From contig PLUB01000075.1 in the NCBI GenBank assembly GCA_003164755.1, positions 16,580 to 80,579 on the forward strand: a DNA stretch of 64,000 bases. The letters are read 5' to 3'. Under the pieces are notes generated by a model. It was not told where the DNA came from and did not search any database. It saw nothing but the letters and a program-made list of their open reading frames with translations. This document shows positions 1-9,999 of the stretch, piece after piece. The translations under genes were made by a program, and so were the position numbers. Origin of the DNA: Methanosarcina sp. (GTDB taxonomy: Archaea; Halobacteriota; Methanosarcinia; Methanosarcinales; Methanosarcinaceae). Each line of letters begins with the position of its first letter. Within the stretch, counting starts at the first letter, position 1.

Positions 1-1131
1 GGTGCGCCTCATAACAGGTCCAAGTTCCTGGCCCTGATAAACCATCCACTGATCAAAGAGCATATGCCAAGGCTGGTGGTCGGCGGTATGGGAGCCTGGG
101 AGCTGGTAGGCGAGGATTTCCCAGTGGACCATATTTACCTGGGCGAGGGAGAGGGCGATTTTCCTAGAATCTGCCGATCTATTATTAACGGCGATGAGGT
201 TCCAAAGGTAATCCGAGGAACGGCTGTGGCAGGAGGGGACATACCTGTGAATCGGGGCCCAACCATTGCCGGGATCGTGGAGGTCGGCAGGGGCTGTTGG
301 CGGGGGTGTTCCTTCTGCTCTCCGACAATGCGCACTCTCCGTCACAGACCCTTGGATAGAATCCTCGATGACGTAACGGTGAATCTAAAGGCAGGTCAAA
401 TGGACGTGGTTCTTCATTCCGAAGACGTCTTCACCTACGGCTCACCAGGCACCAAGCCCGATGGAGAAAAGGTCAAGAAACTGTTCAGAGGGGTTAAGCG
501 GCTGGGTCCGAGGACGGTGGATGTATCCCATCTCAGCCTCGCCATGGTTCATCAAAATCAGGACCTTCTTCGGGAAGTGTCCAGGATCGTAGGAGTTGGC
601 AGAGATCAGAGGTACATGTCTGCCTGGATAGGGATAGAGACAGGAAGCTGCAGAATTCTTCGAATGCATATGCCAAGAAAAGCTTTGCCGAAAAACCCAG
701 AGAGCTGGCCTGAGATGGTCCGAGATTGCTATCGGCTTTTCGGAGAAGAGTCATGGCTTCCTGTAGCCAGCCTTGTGCTTGGCCTCCCTGGAGAGACTGC
801 CGAGGATGTGCTCCAGACCATTGAACTTGTGGAGTCGCTGAAGGATTACACCGGGCTGATGATGCCGCTATTCTTCAGCCCAATAGCTGAAACGAGGCTT
901 TGTGGCACTACCGGCTTTGGAAAGGATCAGGCTTTTCCTGAGCACTGGGAGCTGGTGGGACTTTGCTTGGAGTATAACCTTCGGCATCGGAAAGCTCTGC
1001 TCCGGTTTTATAGCGAGAGGATGACCGCAGGACCTGGGGTCTATGCAGCTCTTAACGGGATTAACCTTATTGCGGACGTGGTATTGAACAAGTATTTGAA
1101 GAGGATGAAAAGAGGAGAGCCCCCGAATTGA
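1..1131 (+). CDS. B12-binding-type radical SAM protein, 5' end outside window
   Basis: The reading frame is open from the first base, so the gene starts upstream and at least 376 codons are visible. The N-terminal part (VVGGMGAWEL, then HIYLGEGEGDFPRIC) looks like the end of a cobalamin-binding-like Rossmann domain, as in B12-binding/radical SAM fusions. The [4Fe-4S] motif C-x3-C-x2-C is seen as GCWRGCSFC near base 295, followed by a TIM-barrel-like region with VLGLPGET. Such enzymes start radical chemistry from S-adenosylmethionine; the substrate cannot be read from the sequence. The gene is clearly richer in G+C than its surroundings. It ends at TGA 1129-1131. Family call is firm, function open. 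Confidence 0.8.
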   Translation, partial: GAPHNRSKFLALINHPLIKEHMPRLVVGGMGAWELVGEDFPVDHIYLGEGEGDFPRICRSIINGDEVPKVIRGTAVAGGDIPVNRGPTIAGIVEVGRGCWRGCSFCSPTMRTLRHRPLDRILDDVTVNLKAGQMDVVLHSEDVFTYGSPGTKPDGEKVKKLFRGVKRLGPRTVDVSHLSLAMVHQNQDLLREVSRIVGVGRDQRYMSAWIGIETGSCRILRMHMPRKALPKNPESWPEMVRDCYRLFGEESWLPVASLVLGLPGETAEDVLQTIELVESLKDYTGLMMPLFFSPIAETRLCGTTGFGKDQAFPEHWELVGLCLEYNLRHRKALLRFYSERMTAGPGVYAALNGINLIADVVLNKYLKRMKRGEPPN

Positions 1132-1166
1132 TTGAAAAACAAAATTAATGTTTGCTTAAAACCGGA

Positions 1167-1490
1167 TTAATAGTTACCCAGAACGGACTTTACCACACTC
1201 TTGTGATCTTCCTTGAGGGAGTATCTATTATGATCGCCCGAGACGTCTATGCTAAGGATGCCCAGGCGGGTGTTCATGAGCCCCACCATTGCAGAGACCC
1301 CCCGATAGCTGACCTCGAAGCCCTCTTTGTCCAGGAAGGTGAAGACGTCCTCGGTTGCGTAAGACCCATTACTTTTAAGAGACTTGATTGATTCTAAAAT
1401 TATACTTTTATCTGAAGCATTTCCTGAATGCGTATTCCTGAAAAGAGGTATCCCATATTGATTAACAATCAGGCTAAGCCAAAAGAGCAT
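1167..1490 (-). pseudogene. Chimeric ORF: IS1634-type transposase fragment joined to DUF2551-like C-terminus
   Basis: The first 35-40 residues (LIVNQYGIPLF, HSGNASDK) match the conserved core of IS1634/IS4-type transposases as I remember them. The rest (EGFEVSYRGVSAMVGLMN, then RLGILSID and DHNRYSLKE) matches DUF2551, a small methanogen protein of unknown function. The junction lies near base 1370. The hybrid is open for 107 codons but has neither parent's full domain, so it is most likely a rearrangement scar. Family names are from memory. Confidence 0.6.
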
Positions 1491-1546
1491 GAAATTCTTC
1501 GAAAAACAGGCGCAAACAAATGAAAGTACTGTTCACCTCAACTTTT

Positions 1547-1906
1547 ATGATTGACTTTGTTTGTAAAGAATTTAAAGTTGAAGATGTAATCAAATGTGCC
1601 GTTAACGTTACTAAATCTTACCTTACAGTTATAATATATTTCGTAAGTGGGAATGGGCATTGAGTTGATACCGAATCTCTTTCGAAAGCTCTCAACCTGG
1701 ACATCTCCACAATCCAGCGGTCTGTAAAGAAACTTCATGAAAACTAAATTTTGCAGAGGTCACAGCAAAACTTGGATGGTGGAGGATATATTTACAGATA
1801 TCAAATTAATTCAAGAGCTGAAGTAAAAAATATTGTAATTAATGTGGTTAGTTTTTGGGCTGAACGCTTGGGATAGGAACTTGAGAAATGGGAGGTCGGA
1901 GACTGA
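1547..1906 (+). pseudogene. Decayed HTH transcriptional regulator with three in-frame stops
   Basis: One frame runs from ATG 1547 (MIDFVCKEFKVEDVIKC) through a winged-helix-like segment (ESLSKALNLDISTIQRSVKK) to QRSQQNLDGGGYIYRYQINS and ending FWAERLG-stop-ELEKWE. TGA at 1661, TAA at 1745 and TAG at 1874 interrupt it, while the frame itself is intact. The layout resembles TrmB/ArsR-like archaeal regulators. TAG can be pyrrolysine in Methanosarcina, but the two other stops make a functional product unlikely. Confidence 0.7.
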
Positions 1907-2083
1907 GATAAAGATGCAGAAACAATATGAATATAAATATTCTTGATATATGATGTTAATAATGTACTAAAATCACATATAGGAGACAGATATTTGATTG
2001 ATATCAAATTCACAAGAATAGTAAGCGCTATAATCAGCCAATGAGGAGATGAAGATGACTACTCAGTACCGGAACTTTCAATA

Positions 2084-2566
2084 ATGCCGAAAAAAGAACT
2101 TTCAGAAATTTTTGGTGATTACGTAAACCTTGACAAACGTGAACGTCACTATTATAACCACGATATAGGAGCTCTACCTCCTCTTGTCAAAATAGTTCTA
2201 GGAAACACTGACCCTGCGGCTGTCGTAATAATTCGGAAGGAAGAGGATGCAGTAAGACTGTTGAAATTTGCAAATCGGTACAAAATACCTATAGTTCCTC
2301 GAGCCTGGGCCTCTTCGGGTTATGTGGGAGTGATGCCAACAAAGGGAGAAATTGTTGCCGATGTCACTATGCTGAATAAAGTCATTGATATCGATGCCAA
2401 AGAAGAGAGAGTAGTTGTTCAGAGTGGAATTACATGGGAAAAGCTTGAAAGGCAGCTGAACGAAAAAGGACTTTCAATCAGAACACTTCCTTCCAGCGCC
2501 TCTTCCTCGACAGTTGGAGGCTGGCTTGCCCAGAGCGGAGGGAATCTGAAACTAATAAATTCCTAA
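2084..2566 (+). pseudogene. FAD-linked oxidase (glycolate/D-lactate oxidase type), N-terminal fragment
   Basis: The 160 codons cover the first half of an FAD-binding PCMH domain: AAVVIIRKEEDAVRLLKFAN, then IPIVPRAWASSGYVG, VVVQSGITWEKLE and STVGGWLAQSGG. Full-length relatives continue for more than 250 residues; here the frame stops seven residues after the glycine-rich motif. A good ribosome site (GAGGAGATGAAG) lies instead before ATG 2053 in another frame, which opens only MTTQYRNFQ, so the original start may also be shifted. It sits between other gene relics. Product is presumed non-functional. Confidence 0.75.
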
Positions 2567-2568
2567 GG

Positions 2569-2718
2569 ATGCGAGCACTTACTGATCCCCACTCTCCAAG
2601 CAGATTTAGGGTCAACGGCGTTGTCTTCAATGTGCCTTAATTTTACAAGGCGTTCCCTAGTGTAAAGCCAATGGATAAACTCTACAGGCCAGAGAATGAG
2701 AGACCTGTGATATGGTAA
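2569..2718 (+). pseudogene. C-terminal tail of an M13 (neprilysin-like) metallopeptidase
   Basis: Two bases after the FAD-oxidase fragment the frame reads LTDPHSPSRFRVNGVV, then, after a stop at 2638, FYKAFPSVKP and KLYRPENERPVIW before the final TAA at 2716. This is the typical C-terminus of M13 peptidases, whose last residue is commonly Trp. Only about 50 codons remain and the HExxH zinc site is absent. The stop at 2638 probably arose from a Glu codon (CCT-TAA for CCT-GAA). Confidence 0.65.
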
Positions 2719-2924
2719 AGTGCCTTAATAGCAATTTATCATTTTTTTAGATTTAGGGCTTTACAGGAAAAAAGATTGTATTGTTGCAATCTGCATGTTA
2801 AAAACTGATTTCGATAAAATAATTTCTCATTTTAATTCAAATTAAGAATCGATAGCATAAAAATCATTAAATTTTGCTATGCCCTTTATTTAATACTCCT
2901 AATTTTCCCAATAGTCAGTCCTAC

Positions 2925-2932
2925 TTTATAAA
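2925..2932 (+). promoter_or_regulatory. TATA box upstream of small ORF at 2994
   Basis: TTTATAAA-like box about 68 bases before the ATG. With archaeal spacing of about 25 bases, transcription would start near 2957 and leave a leader of about 35 bases that contains the AGGAG site. Confidence 0.4.
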
Positions 2933-2993
2933 TTGACTTGATTAAATCTCAATCCGCTAGAAAGTGAGCGATTAACTCAATAGGAGTTCACAC

Positions 2994-3179
2994 ATGATGA
3001 GAGTTACATCCATCAGGGCAGTCGACCACAGCCTTAGAATATATACTCTCAGGGACTTTCTTAAGCTCTTCGAGCCCATCAGAAGCCCCGAGATAAGCAC
3101 AAATAATACTATTGCTATCATGCTCACTGATACCATGATTGCCGGTCAGTGCTACCAACTATTGTCTAAAGTTGGTTGA
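2994..3179 (+). CDS. Small protein of unknown function
   Basis: A 61-codon ORF that I do not recognise, with an AGGAG ribosome site (in caatAGGAGttcacac) well placed before ATG and a plausible TATA box upstream. It reads RDFLKLFEPIRSPEIS, TIAIMLTDTMIAGQCYQLL, looks globular and has no signal peptide or membrane segment. Just after the stop another frame continues as DTSWAMMTQPVQNMMIAADA, so a single frameshift may have truncated a protein of about 85 residues. It could equally be a genuine 61-residue protein. Confidence 0.4.
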   Translation: MMRVTSIRAVDHSLRIYTLRDFLKLFEPIRSPEISTNNTIAIMLTDTMIAGQCYQLLSKVG

Positions 3180-3538
3180 TACTTCATGGGCGATGATGAC
3201 GCAACCTGTCCAAAATATGATGATTGCAGCTGACGCGATATAAGTTTCGGATTTCCTTTATTTTAAGGCTTCTGTCCCTGTATATCCAGCATTGGATATG
3301 GTCAACTCCCATCAAGAAAATCAATCCTATGATTTGTTTATCAGAAACCGTAACCAATTCGTGACCAATTACATACTGTCAAACAGAAATTTATAAATCA
3401 GAGAGATATTGAATGGGTATATTCTACTCGCTGTCTTGCAAAGTCACAGAATAAATATATGTTTATTGTTTTACTGAAGAAATATTATTTAATTTTCAAG
3501 TAATAATAACCAAAGCTGTAAACAATATAGATATTTAT

Positions 3539-3630
3539 GGTGGTAGCCTATAAACAGCCAACTAGTGAATTATGGCGGTACATTAGTCCTTTGCGATGGT
3601 AGTTCCTATTAACGTCCAACTAGTAAATTA
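3539..3630. repeat. Imperfect direct repeat pair
   Basis: Two units sharing CCAACTAGT(G/A)AATTA, preceded by GGTAG..CCTAT.AAC, at about 3542-3575 and 3597-3630. Role unknown. Confidence 0.45.
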
Positions 3631-3659
3631 ATTAGATAATTTCGAAAAAGAAAGAATGG

Positions 3660-3990
3660 TATCTTGGAAGAGTTGTGTTTACTGTAAACCCAAATACAGT
3701 TATTTCGAATAAATATCGTTCCAGGTATATTTTGTTCGAAATAAGACCCAAATCTTCCAAGCAATTCTACTATGCTGTCTTACCCCATTGTGCCGTTTAT
3801 TTCTCACTCTTTTAGGTCTGTTTGTGGCATGATACGACGGTAAAATACATAATTATCTGCATGGTTATTTTAAATTAATTCTATGAAAAGTTGCTTCTAA
3901 ACAAAAAATAATTCCGTATATGATTTTTCGTAGTCAAAAAACAAATATATATTACGAATTATTTTTTATTATTTGTGAAGTCATCCTACT
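3660..3990. repeat. Dispersed repeat R1, copy 1
   Basis: This stretch matches 49530-49855 in the same orientation over its whole length. Shared blocks include TTCGAAATAAGACC, CTTCCAAGCAATT, TTATTTTAAATTAATT and ATTTGTGAAGTCATC. Both copies contain an inverted pair AAAAAATAAT / GAATTATTTTTT near the right end. Read on the minus strand the two copies give related peptides (AWK-x2-VLFR-x-KYT), suggesting a decayed transposase. Confidence 0.6.
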
Positions 3991-4625
3991 CTCACTCTTT
4001 ACCTAGAGCAAAAAACCTTACCTTGAACCTATCAGTAGCCTATCATTTGATTATTACGACTATAATACTTATGCACATATCTTTATTAACTCATAATATG
4101 TAGAATAACTAAGTTAGGTGATTTGATGATTAGTTTCCTTATTTTGCTTACACTTTTACGGTAATTTTTTGAGGGTAAGTGAACAAAATTTTTGTTGATT
4201 GCCATACCTACTACGGCACGAAAAATATCTTACTTGTAAGTGAATCAATGATTTTGATATTTACATAATCTCTTAGAGATTGTAATATATAATCTATATA
4301 TTTTATGACCTTAATTCTATTTTGTGACCATACCTAGATTTATATGACAACATAATAGAAGCGTTTTCACCGCGCATAAAGGTATATGAAGGAGTCCTTC
4401 TGGGGAAATGAAAATTAGTGAAGTTCTTAAGTTAGGTATTCATAAATTATGGCAGTAAGCCTAATGAAAATATTGGATTAAGGTGAAAATAGAAGAAATA
4501 AATCGTCAGGTGAATATTATCTAAATTGTCTAAATTCAAGTGAATATGGTTGTAGTATAATGCCAAAATAAGTTTAGTATGAAAGTATCAAGGTAAATAT
4601 GGGGGAAAAATATGACAAAGTCAAT

Positions 4626-6407
4626 TTAGGGTTTATTTTCATAAATTTCTATGTTAAGAGAGTCGTAGATCTTGTACAGAGGATAATTGTTCCGAGTAAA
4701 TCTGATCGAAACTGGCACTTCATCATATTTTCGTTTATCTAGGTCCAAAGACTTCGAAAAGGTGGTTACTGCAAGATAGAAAGGTTCATTTCCATTTGAA
4801 CTTTCTAAGGGGAAATCCCCTTTTGAGTCACTTTTGAGTGTATAAATTGGAAACTTTTGCCAGGCCTCCGCAAACTCAGCAGATCGGTACGGATTATTAC
4901 TAAAGTTTTCTGTCAAGGAATTAATTTCTTCTTTCTCTCCAAATGACATGATATATGGATAGTTTTCTTTTACCTCGGATAACCAGTGGATTCCTTCCAT
5001 CTCGTTTTGTGAAATTGCTTCAGAAATCCCGCCAATATAAGGTGAATTGAAGCAATTGAAGAATCCCATAGTCCAGAGAAGGCCAAGGATCAGGACTGTT
5101 GAACCAAGGCCAAATGTGTATCCTTTTCTGAGGAAAATAACGTAGAGAGAATACCCCAGCAAAGGAATCTGGGCAAAAATGATGAAATTCAAATTTGCAA
5201 ATTTATCAAGAGGATAAGGAATAAAGGGGTTGAAAAGGAAGGCAAGTTCCAGGAAAAAGGTGAATATGTACAAAATAAAAAAGCGGGGATATCTGTGGAT
5301 GAAATGATGACAAAATCTGTTGCGATTCTGCCACACAATTATTGAGTTGATCAAAATAAAGATTAGTGGAATGTAATACTTGCCATAATAGAGATTGAAA
5401 AGCTGTATGAACTTAAAAAAATTGTTCGATGTGTAAGGTATCCTAGGAAAGCCTTCAGGTATTAGTGCCTTAGTGCGCCAGGCAAGAGTTGGAAGAAAAA
5501 TATCCATAAATTGAGAAGAGTATCTTGCACAGAGTAGAACAAATCCAAAAGTTAATGACAGGAAGATGAATAAATGGATTTTTTTTCTTCCAGAATGGGG
5601 GAATCTCGTGGAAAAAAAATTAAGACTCAGGACTTTACAGAGAAAACTTGACTTTAACATTTTTAGCGAAAAGGCCAGAGATAAGAAAAAGAAAGTTATG
5701 TATATAAAAATAAACGGATGTGCCAATGGAATCAAAAGTATCATCAACAAAGAACAAATATAAATGGCTCTATTTTTACCAGAAAGTGCATTCCTCAGCA
5801 CAAAGAGGTAAAGAGGCACAAGGCAAAAGCACAGGTAGTAAGCAGATGTTGAAACCTGAAAATGCCCAAAGTAAGGAATAGTCGATGAAATAAAAGCTAC
5901 TGAGATCAATTTTTCCCGGTTCATGAATATTCGATAAAAAAGGAACATTCCTGTGATGAACATAATTGAAAAAAAAACAGGCAAAAAATACGAAAGCACC
6001 CACTTCTCCAATCCTGTGATCAGAGCTAAGGCTGAAATGAAAAGAGGACCAGTTGGAGAAAGATTGGAAAAACAAAAAAGTTCATTTTTTCCTACAAGTT
6101 CCATATACAGATATTCATCGCCTCTGCTTGGCGAAACATAGCCAAGAATGTAAGGAATGATTAGCACAATAATGTGAACAAGCAGAAGTATAAGAACTGC
6201 ACTGATTTTTCTATATGCTAGAAGTAGAACACAGGCTGACAGATAGCAAAAGAGCAAAGTTAAATAAAATTGAAAAGGAAGCTGCTTATAGATGTTAATT
6301 ACATACCCTTCAGACTGGGTCCCCCTGATAATATAAGTACTGTAAACCAATAGTAGCAGAGAAATAGAGGTTACAAAATTTAATATGTTATTAGTTATTT
6401 TAGACAA
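4626..6407 (-). CDS. Large polytopic membrane protein, possibly GT-C glycosyltransferase-like
   Basis: The 593-residue protein has about a dozen hydrophobic segments over residues 5-455, then a soluble C-terminal part of about 130 residues (GIHWLSEVKENYPYI, then YPLYKIYDSLNIEIYENK). Membrane proteins of this shape with a short periplasmic-type tail are common in archaeal surface-glycan loci, but I see no firm catalytic motif, so the glycosyltransferase idea is inference. The start is a TTG at 6407 preceded by GGGGGACATA; there is no in-frame ATG nearby. It stands alone, with long spacers on both sides. Confidence 0.65.
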   Translation of the reverse strand: MSKITNNILNFVTSISLLLLVYSTYIIRGTQSEGYVINIYKQLPFQFYLTLLFCYLSACVLLLAYRKISAVLILLLVHIIVLIIPYILGYVSPSRGDEYLYMELVGKNELFCFSNLSPTGPLFISALALITGLEKWVLSYFLPVFFSIMFITGMFLFYRIFMNREKLISVAFISSTIPYFGHFQVSTSAYYLCFCLVPLYLFVLRNALSGKNRAIYICSLLMILLIPLAHPFIFIYITFFFLSLAFSLKMLKSSFLCKVLSLNFFSTRFPHSGRKKIHLFIFLSLTFGFVLLCARYSSQFMDIFLPTLAWRTKALIPEGFPRIPYTSNNFFKFIQLFNLYYGKYYIPLIFILINSIIVWQNRNRFCHHFIHRYPRFFILYIFTFFLELAFLFNPFIPYPLDKFANLNFIIFAQIPLLGYSLYVIFLRKGYTFGLGSTVLILGLLWTMGFFNCFNSPYIGGISEAISQNEMEGIHWLSEVKENYPYIMSFGEKEEINSLTENFSNNPYRSAEFAEAWQKFPIYTLKSDSKGDFPLESSNGNEPFYLAVTTFSKSLDLDKRKYDEVPVSIRFTRNNYPLYKIYDSLNIEIYENKP

Positions 6408-8334
6408 TATGTCCCCCGTCCTTTATGAAAATCATACATCCCATTTTTTTGTACCAATCCAAGGAACTATATATATTTATTCCTCATGCAGCAATTTTTG
6501 GTCCAATTGAGTTTTATTTTCACAGGCATCTTAAGAGATCATAAACTTTAGTCCTCAAGATGTCCATTTTTCTGATCTCTTCATCTTATTTTTTTGGTCG
6601 TGTCCATTAGTTATTGGAAATTGTAAATATAAACTTCTCTCTAAATTATCAAAAAAACGATAAATGTACTCCTTTTTCATACTTGATCAATTAATCAAGG
6701 CCATACCTATTTTTCTATTATCCAATCGGCTCAACAAATAATTACTGATCTTGAATGGAACGCAGGCTGATATACTTCTCAACTTGATTAAAGTTTTCAT
6801 GGACTAAGTAGGTTCGATTTCCTGTAGTTCCGAATGACTAATCTTATTCAGCTACTATGTTTTTTCCTCAACGATTCATAAAAAAATTTATCAATAAGTC
6901 TTAATTCAATTTTCCTGTAATTATCTTCGATTCTTTTATATATGAGTGTCTTTGCCTCCATAATATGGGATGTAATTGAACTCAATAACAATGTCTTGAA
7001 ACTGGATTTTACTTCTAATTTGACAGTTTGATTTTTATGTTGAAAGGAGATTTAAATATTTTAGATGAACGAAGGAGTAATAATTAAGGTCAAAAAATAT
7101 TTCATTCGTTTTTGTGATTCCATTTGACAGATTATTCTCTCTCCCATGATAGTTATTTTTTTCAAATCTCGATCGAATATTTTGATATTTAATTTACAGA
7201 TTATATTCAGTAGAGGAAAAAATACTTAATACTTTGTGAAAAATTGGATAGCGAAAATGGTAAAATGGAACAAAAACTCCATACTCAATTGTCTTTTCCA
7301 GATTGTGTGATTGAAAATCCTACATTATCAAATTTATCTTCAAAGGAAGTAGAAGTATTCTCATTTTACTTAATTTGTTTTTCAAGGATTTCTTTAATTA
7401 TTTTGTTTGATTTAGCTGCAATTACAAGTTCCAGAGGAGTTCGATAAACTCAAAATTTAGTCATATGCTATATATGGCATACAAAATGGTTCATGGAAAT
7501 CAGAGGTTTATAAAGATCATTCCAGTTTTTTTCATTCATTTTTGAGAATAACGTTACTGTTAAAAAATTCTTTATCAATGTATATATATATATGGTTCTT
7601 ACTTTTTATTTCATTATCCCAATGTTTCTAAATAAGTATTTCAGAAGAATCTAATATTCTTTGCTTAATCTATTTATGCTAATAACGTCAAATTTAGCTT
7701 AGACCTGCCAATTATATCCAAGGTGCAGAACGAATACTTCCCATTCTTCGGTTTTAATCCACTATATATAGAGAATCTCTGGTACCATAATATGGAATAT
7801 CTTGAAAGTAAACATTAATATCTTGAACCTTTGTTTTTAGGATATGTCATCTTAAAAACTTCACTCTTTATTCTTTTAAATTAAAAATTAATGTTAGCAA
7901 TAGAATTTGATTTTATGTATTTAAAAATAGTATCATCTAGAGGAATTGTTATTTTTTGTATTTTTGACCTTAGATCACTGGTTGTAGATTTACGAGAATT
8001 GGTAGAATATATTGCAGCGTTAAATGAATCCGGAATAATTTATTGACAGTGTAGTTTGCTTCATCAGGTAAAGTTATTTTATCAATGATACTACATAATT
8101 TCTGAGATACAGGCAGTAAACTGGCTGGAGCTATATCAAAAGTGGAGTTATGTTTCGGTATGATAATCAAAAACTTATAACCTTATATTATTTTTTATAA
8201 TGTTATGATTTTAGAAATGGTTTTGAGATTGACGAAATTCGGAAATACTGGATGAATATTCGCTATGTAAAATATGAAATAAGCCATCATTCTGGTTTGT
8301 TTTGTCAAGATTTAAATTATTTATAAATAAACAG
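6408..8334. other. Long gene-poor spacer
   Basis: AT-rich, with one MITE-like hairpin at 7434-7520. Short open stretches exist, for example 7244-7447 plus and the opposite strand around 7270-7445 (TPLELVIAAKSNKIIKEILE), but none has a ribosome site or recognisable domain. The 7244 ORF ends RGVR-stop, which the hairpin element itself encodes. Confidence 0.5.
7434..7520. repeat. MITE-like hairpin element, diverged copy
   Basis: Left arm AGAGGAGTTCGATAAACT, middle AAATTTAGTCATATGC, right arm AGAGGTTTATAAAGATC. It has the same layout as the better-preserved copies near 54542 and 12868; the right arm is partly decayed. Confidence 0.55.
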
Positions 8335-8640
8335 ATTTTGAATGTTAATGCCAATGTTTTCTATGTTATAAATGGGTACAAAGAATACAATTTTAAAGAG
8401 AGTCCAAAAACAAAAAATGTATGTGAATTTTTCGAAATAATAAAAGAGAAAATATTTATGATATCATATTTGTACTGAATAATTCAAAAATATATCATGC
8501 AGACATTAGGTTTAAAAAAAGGCAGAAATTTGGATATGATGTTAGTATTCTATGCTACCTTATTCACCTGATCTAAATCCACTTGAATTTATCTAAAAAG
8601 TGTGAAAAAAGAAATTCAGAAATAATAAATTAGGATAATT
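8335..8640 (+). pseudogene. IS630-family transposase relic
   Basis: Broken frames read NVNANVFYVINGYKEYNFKE, KTKNVCEFFEIIKEK, then YSPDLNPLEFI-stop-KSVKKEI. The last block is the conserved third-acidic-residue (DDE) region of IS630-type transposases, whose Asp-Leu-Asn-Pro-x-Glu sequence is intact. Several stops and shifts separate the blocks and no terminal repeats are evident. Confidence 0.7.
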
Positions 8641-8880
8641 TCATAAGCCCCAATTTTTGGCTATTGTCTATAACTCCTATATTAGTAATTTGTTGGATAG
8701 GAGGTTTGATTGAAATTCTCTCAAACCATTTACTAGGCTTAAAAAGTTGATTGGTTATTAATATACAGAATTAGCTAAATCAAAATAATTCACTAAAAAT
8801 TGGATAATACTATTTGATGAACGAATAAGAGTGTAATTAATTGCTGACTTGGCTATCCAATATTTAGATGGAATCAAATT

Positions 8881-9549
8881 ATGAGAGCAGTGGTGAAAAT
8901 AGGGGGAAGTCTCATCAAAGAAGCTCCTGAACTTGTGGATAGATTAATACAAGAATTTCATTCAGAAAATATGGTGACTGTCGCAGGAAGGCAAGCTTAT
9001 GGAAGCTTATCCATTTCCATTCTCATCATACCCGGAGGTGGAACATTTGCTGATTCCGTGAGGTCAGCTGACAAAATTTTTTCTTTTGGGGCAGATGCTG
9101 CTCACTGGATGGCTATACTTGGGATGGAGCAGTATGCCTACTACCTGCAGGATAAAAGCAGCGTTGTGTCTACAGACTCACTAGCAGATCTACCTCAAGG
9201 AGTGTCTATTCTTTTTCCTTACAGGCTCCTCAAAACCGAAGACCCCCTTCCTCATACTTGGGATGTGACCTCTGACACCATTGCTGCATGGGCTGCAAAG
9301 CAAGTAGATGCAATGCTCTTGAAGGCTACTGATGTAGATGGGATATTTAAAGAAGGGAAGCTGATGAGGGAGATTTCTGTTACTGATTTTGAGGGAAGTT
9401 GCATAAGCTGCATTGACCCTGCCTTACCACAATTTCTGCAGAAAAACAGGATGGAGTGTTTTATTGTAAACGGAAAATATCCCGAACGGGTTATTCAGGC
9501 ATTGTATGGAAAGCCTGTATTTGGTACGGTTGTAAAGGGGAATATTTAA
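8881..9549 (+). CDS. mfnE: [5-(aminomethyl)furan-3-yl]methyl phosphate kinase-like (amino acid kinase fold)
   Basis: The 222-residue protein has the amino acid kinase pattern: VVKIGGSLI at the N-terminus, IIPGGGTFAD, a conserved Asp-rich block (LLKATDVDGIF) and a C-terminal VNGKYPERV. Its short length and the GGGTFADSVR and AHWMAILGMEQY segments fit the methanogen MJ0458/MfnE family, which phosphorylates a methanofuran precursor rather than UMP or an amino acid. The ribosome site is weak. A gene triplet downstream (zinc ribbon, EF-1beta, tRNA) is not obviously linked to methanofuran. Kinase fold is firm, MfnE assignment likely. Confidence 0.7.
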   Translation: MRAVVKIGGSLIKEAPELVDRLIQEFHSENMVTVAGRQAYGSLSISILIIPGGGTFADSVRSADKIFSFGADAAHWMAILGMEQYAYYLQDKSSVVSTDSLADLPQGVSILFPYRLLKTEDPLPHTWDVTSDTIAAWAAKQVDAMLLKATDVDGIFKEGKLMREISVTDFEGSCISCIDPALPQFLQKNRMECFIVNGKYPERVIQALYGKPVFGTVVKGNI

Positions 9550-9732
9550 ATTGTATATCGCATATGATAGGGGAGAAGCAAAGCGTATCCAAAAAGCATC
9601 ATTTAAATTCAGATCATTAAACTCGCTGAAGTTGATAAAGGTTCCAGGAGCAAAAACCAATTCTAAAGCAACTGATTAACTGGTAACTCGTTGCAAATTT
9701 GCTACATGAAATAACTTTTAAGGAGAAAATAA

Positions 9733-9903
<171 letters not shown>

Positions 9904-9999
9904 TTTAAGGCAAAGTTCTGAATCATATAGATACGCGTAATAAGAAACTCAAAAATGAACTTGATCAACAGAATTGGCTAAAAGATGAGAGGTCTCAGA

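Larger units (their letters stand above)
3180..4625. other. Gene-free AT-rich spacer with repeats
   Basis: No convincing coding frame. It holds an imperfect direct repeat (3539-3630) and one copy of a dispersed repeat of about 330 bp (3660-3990). Nothing else is recognised. Confidence 0.5.

Noticed and set aside
1874..1876. TAG as a pyrrolysine codon in the HTH regulator
   Set aside because: Two other stop types interrupt the same frame, and regulators are not known pyrrolysine proteins.
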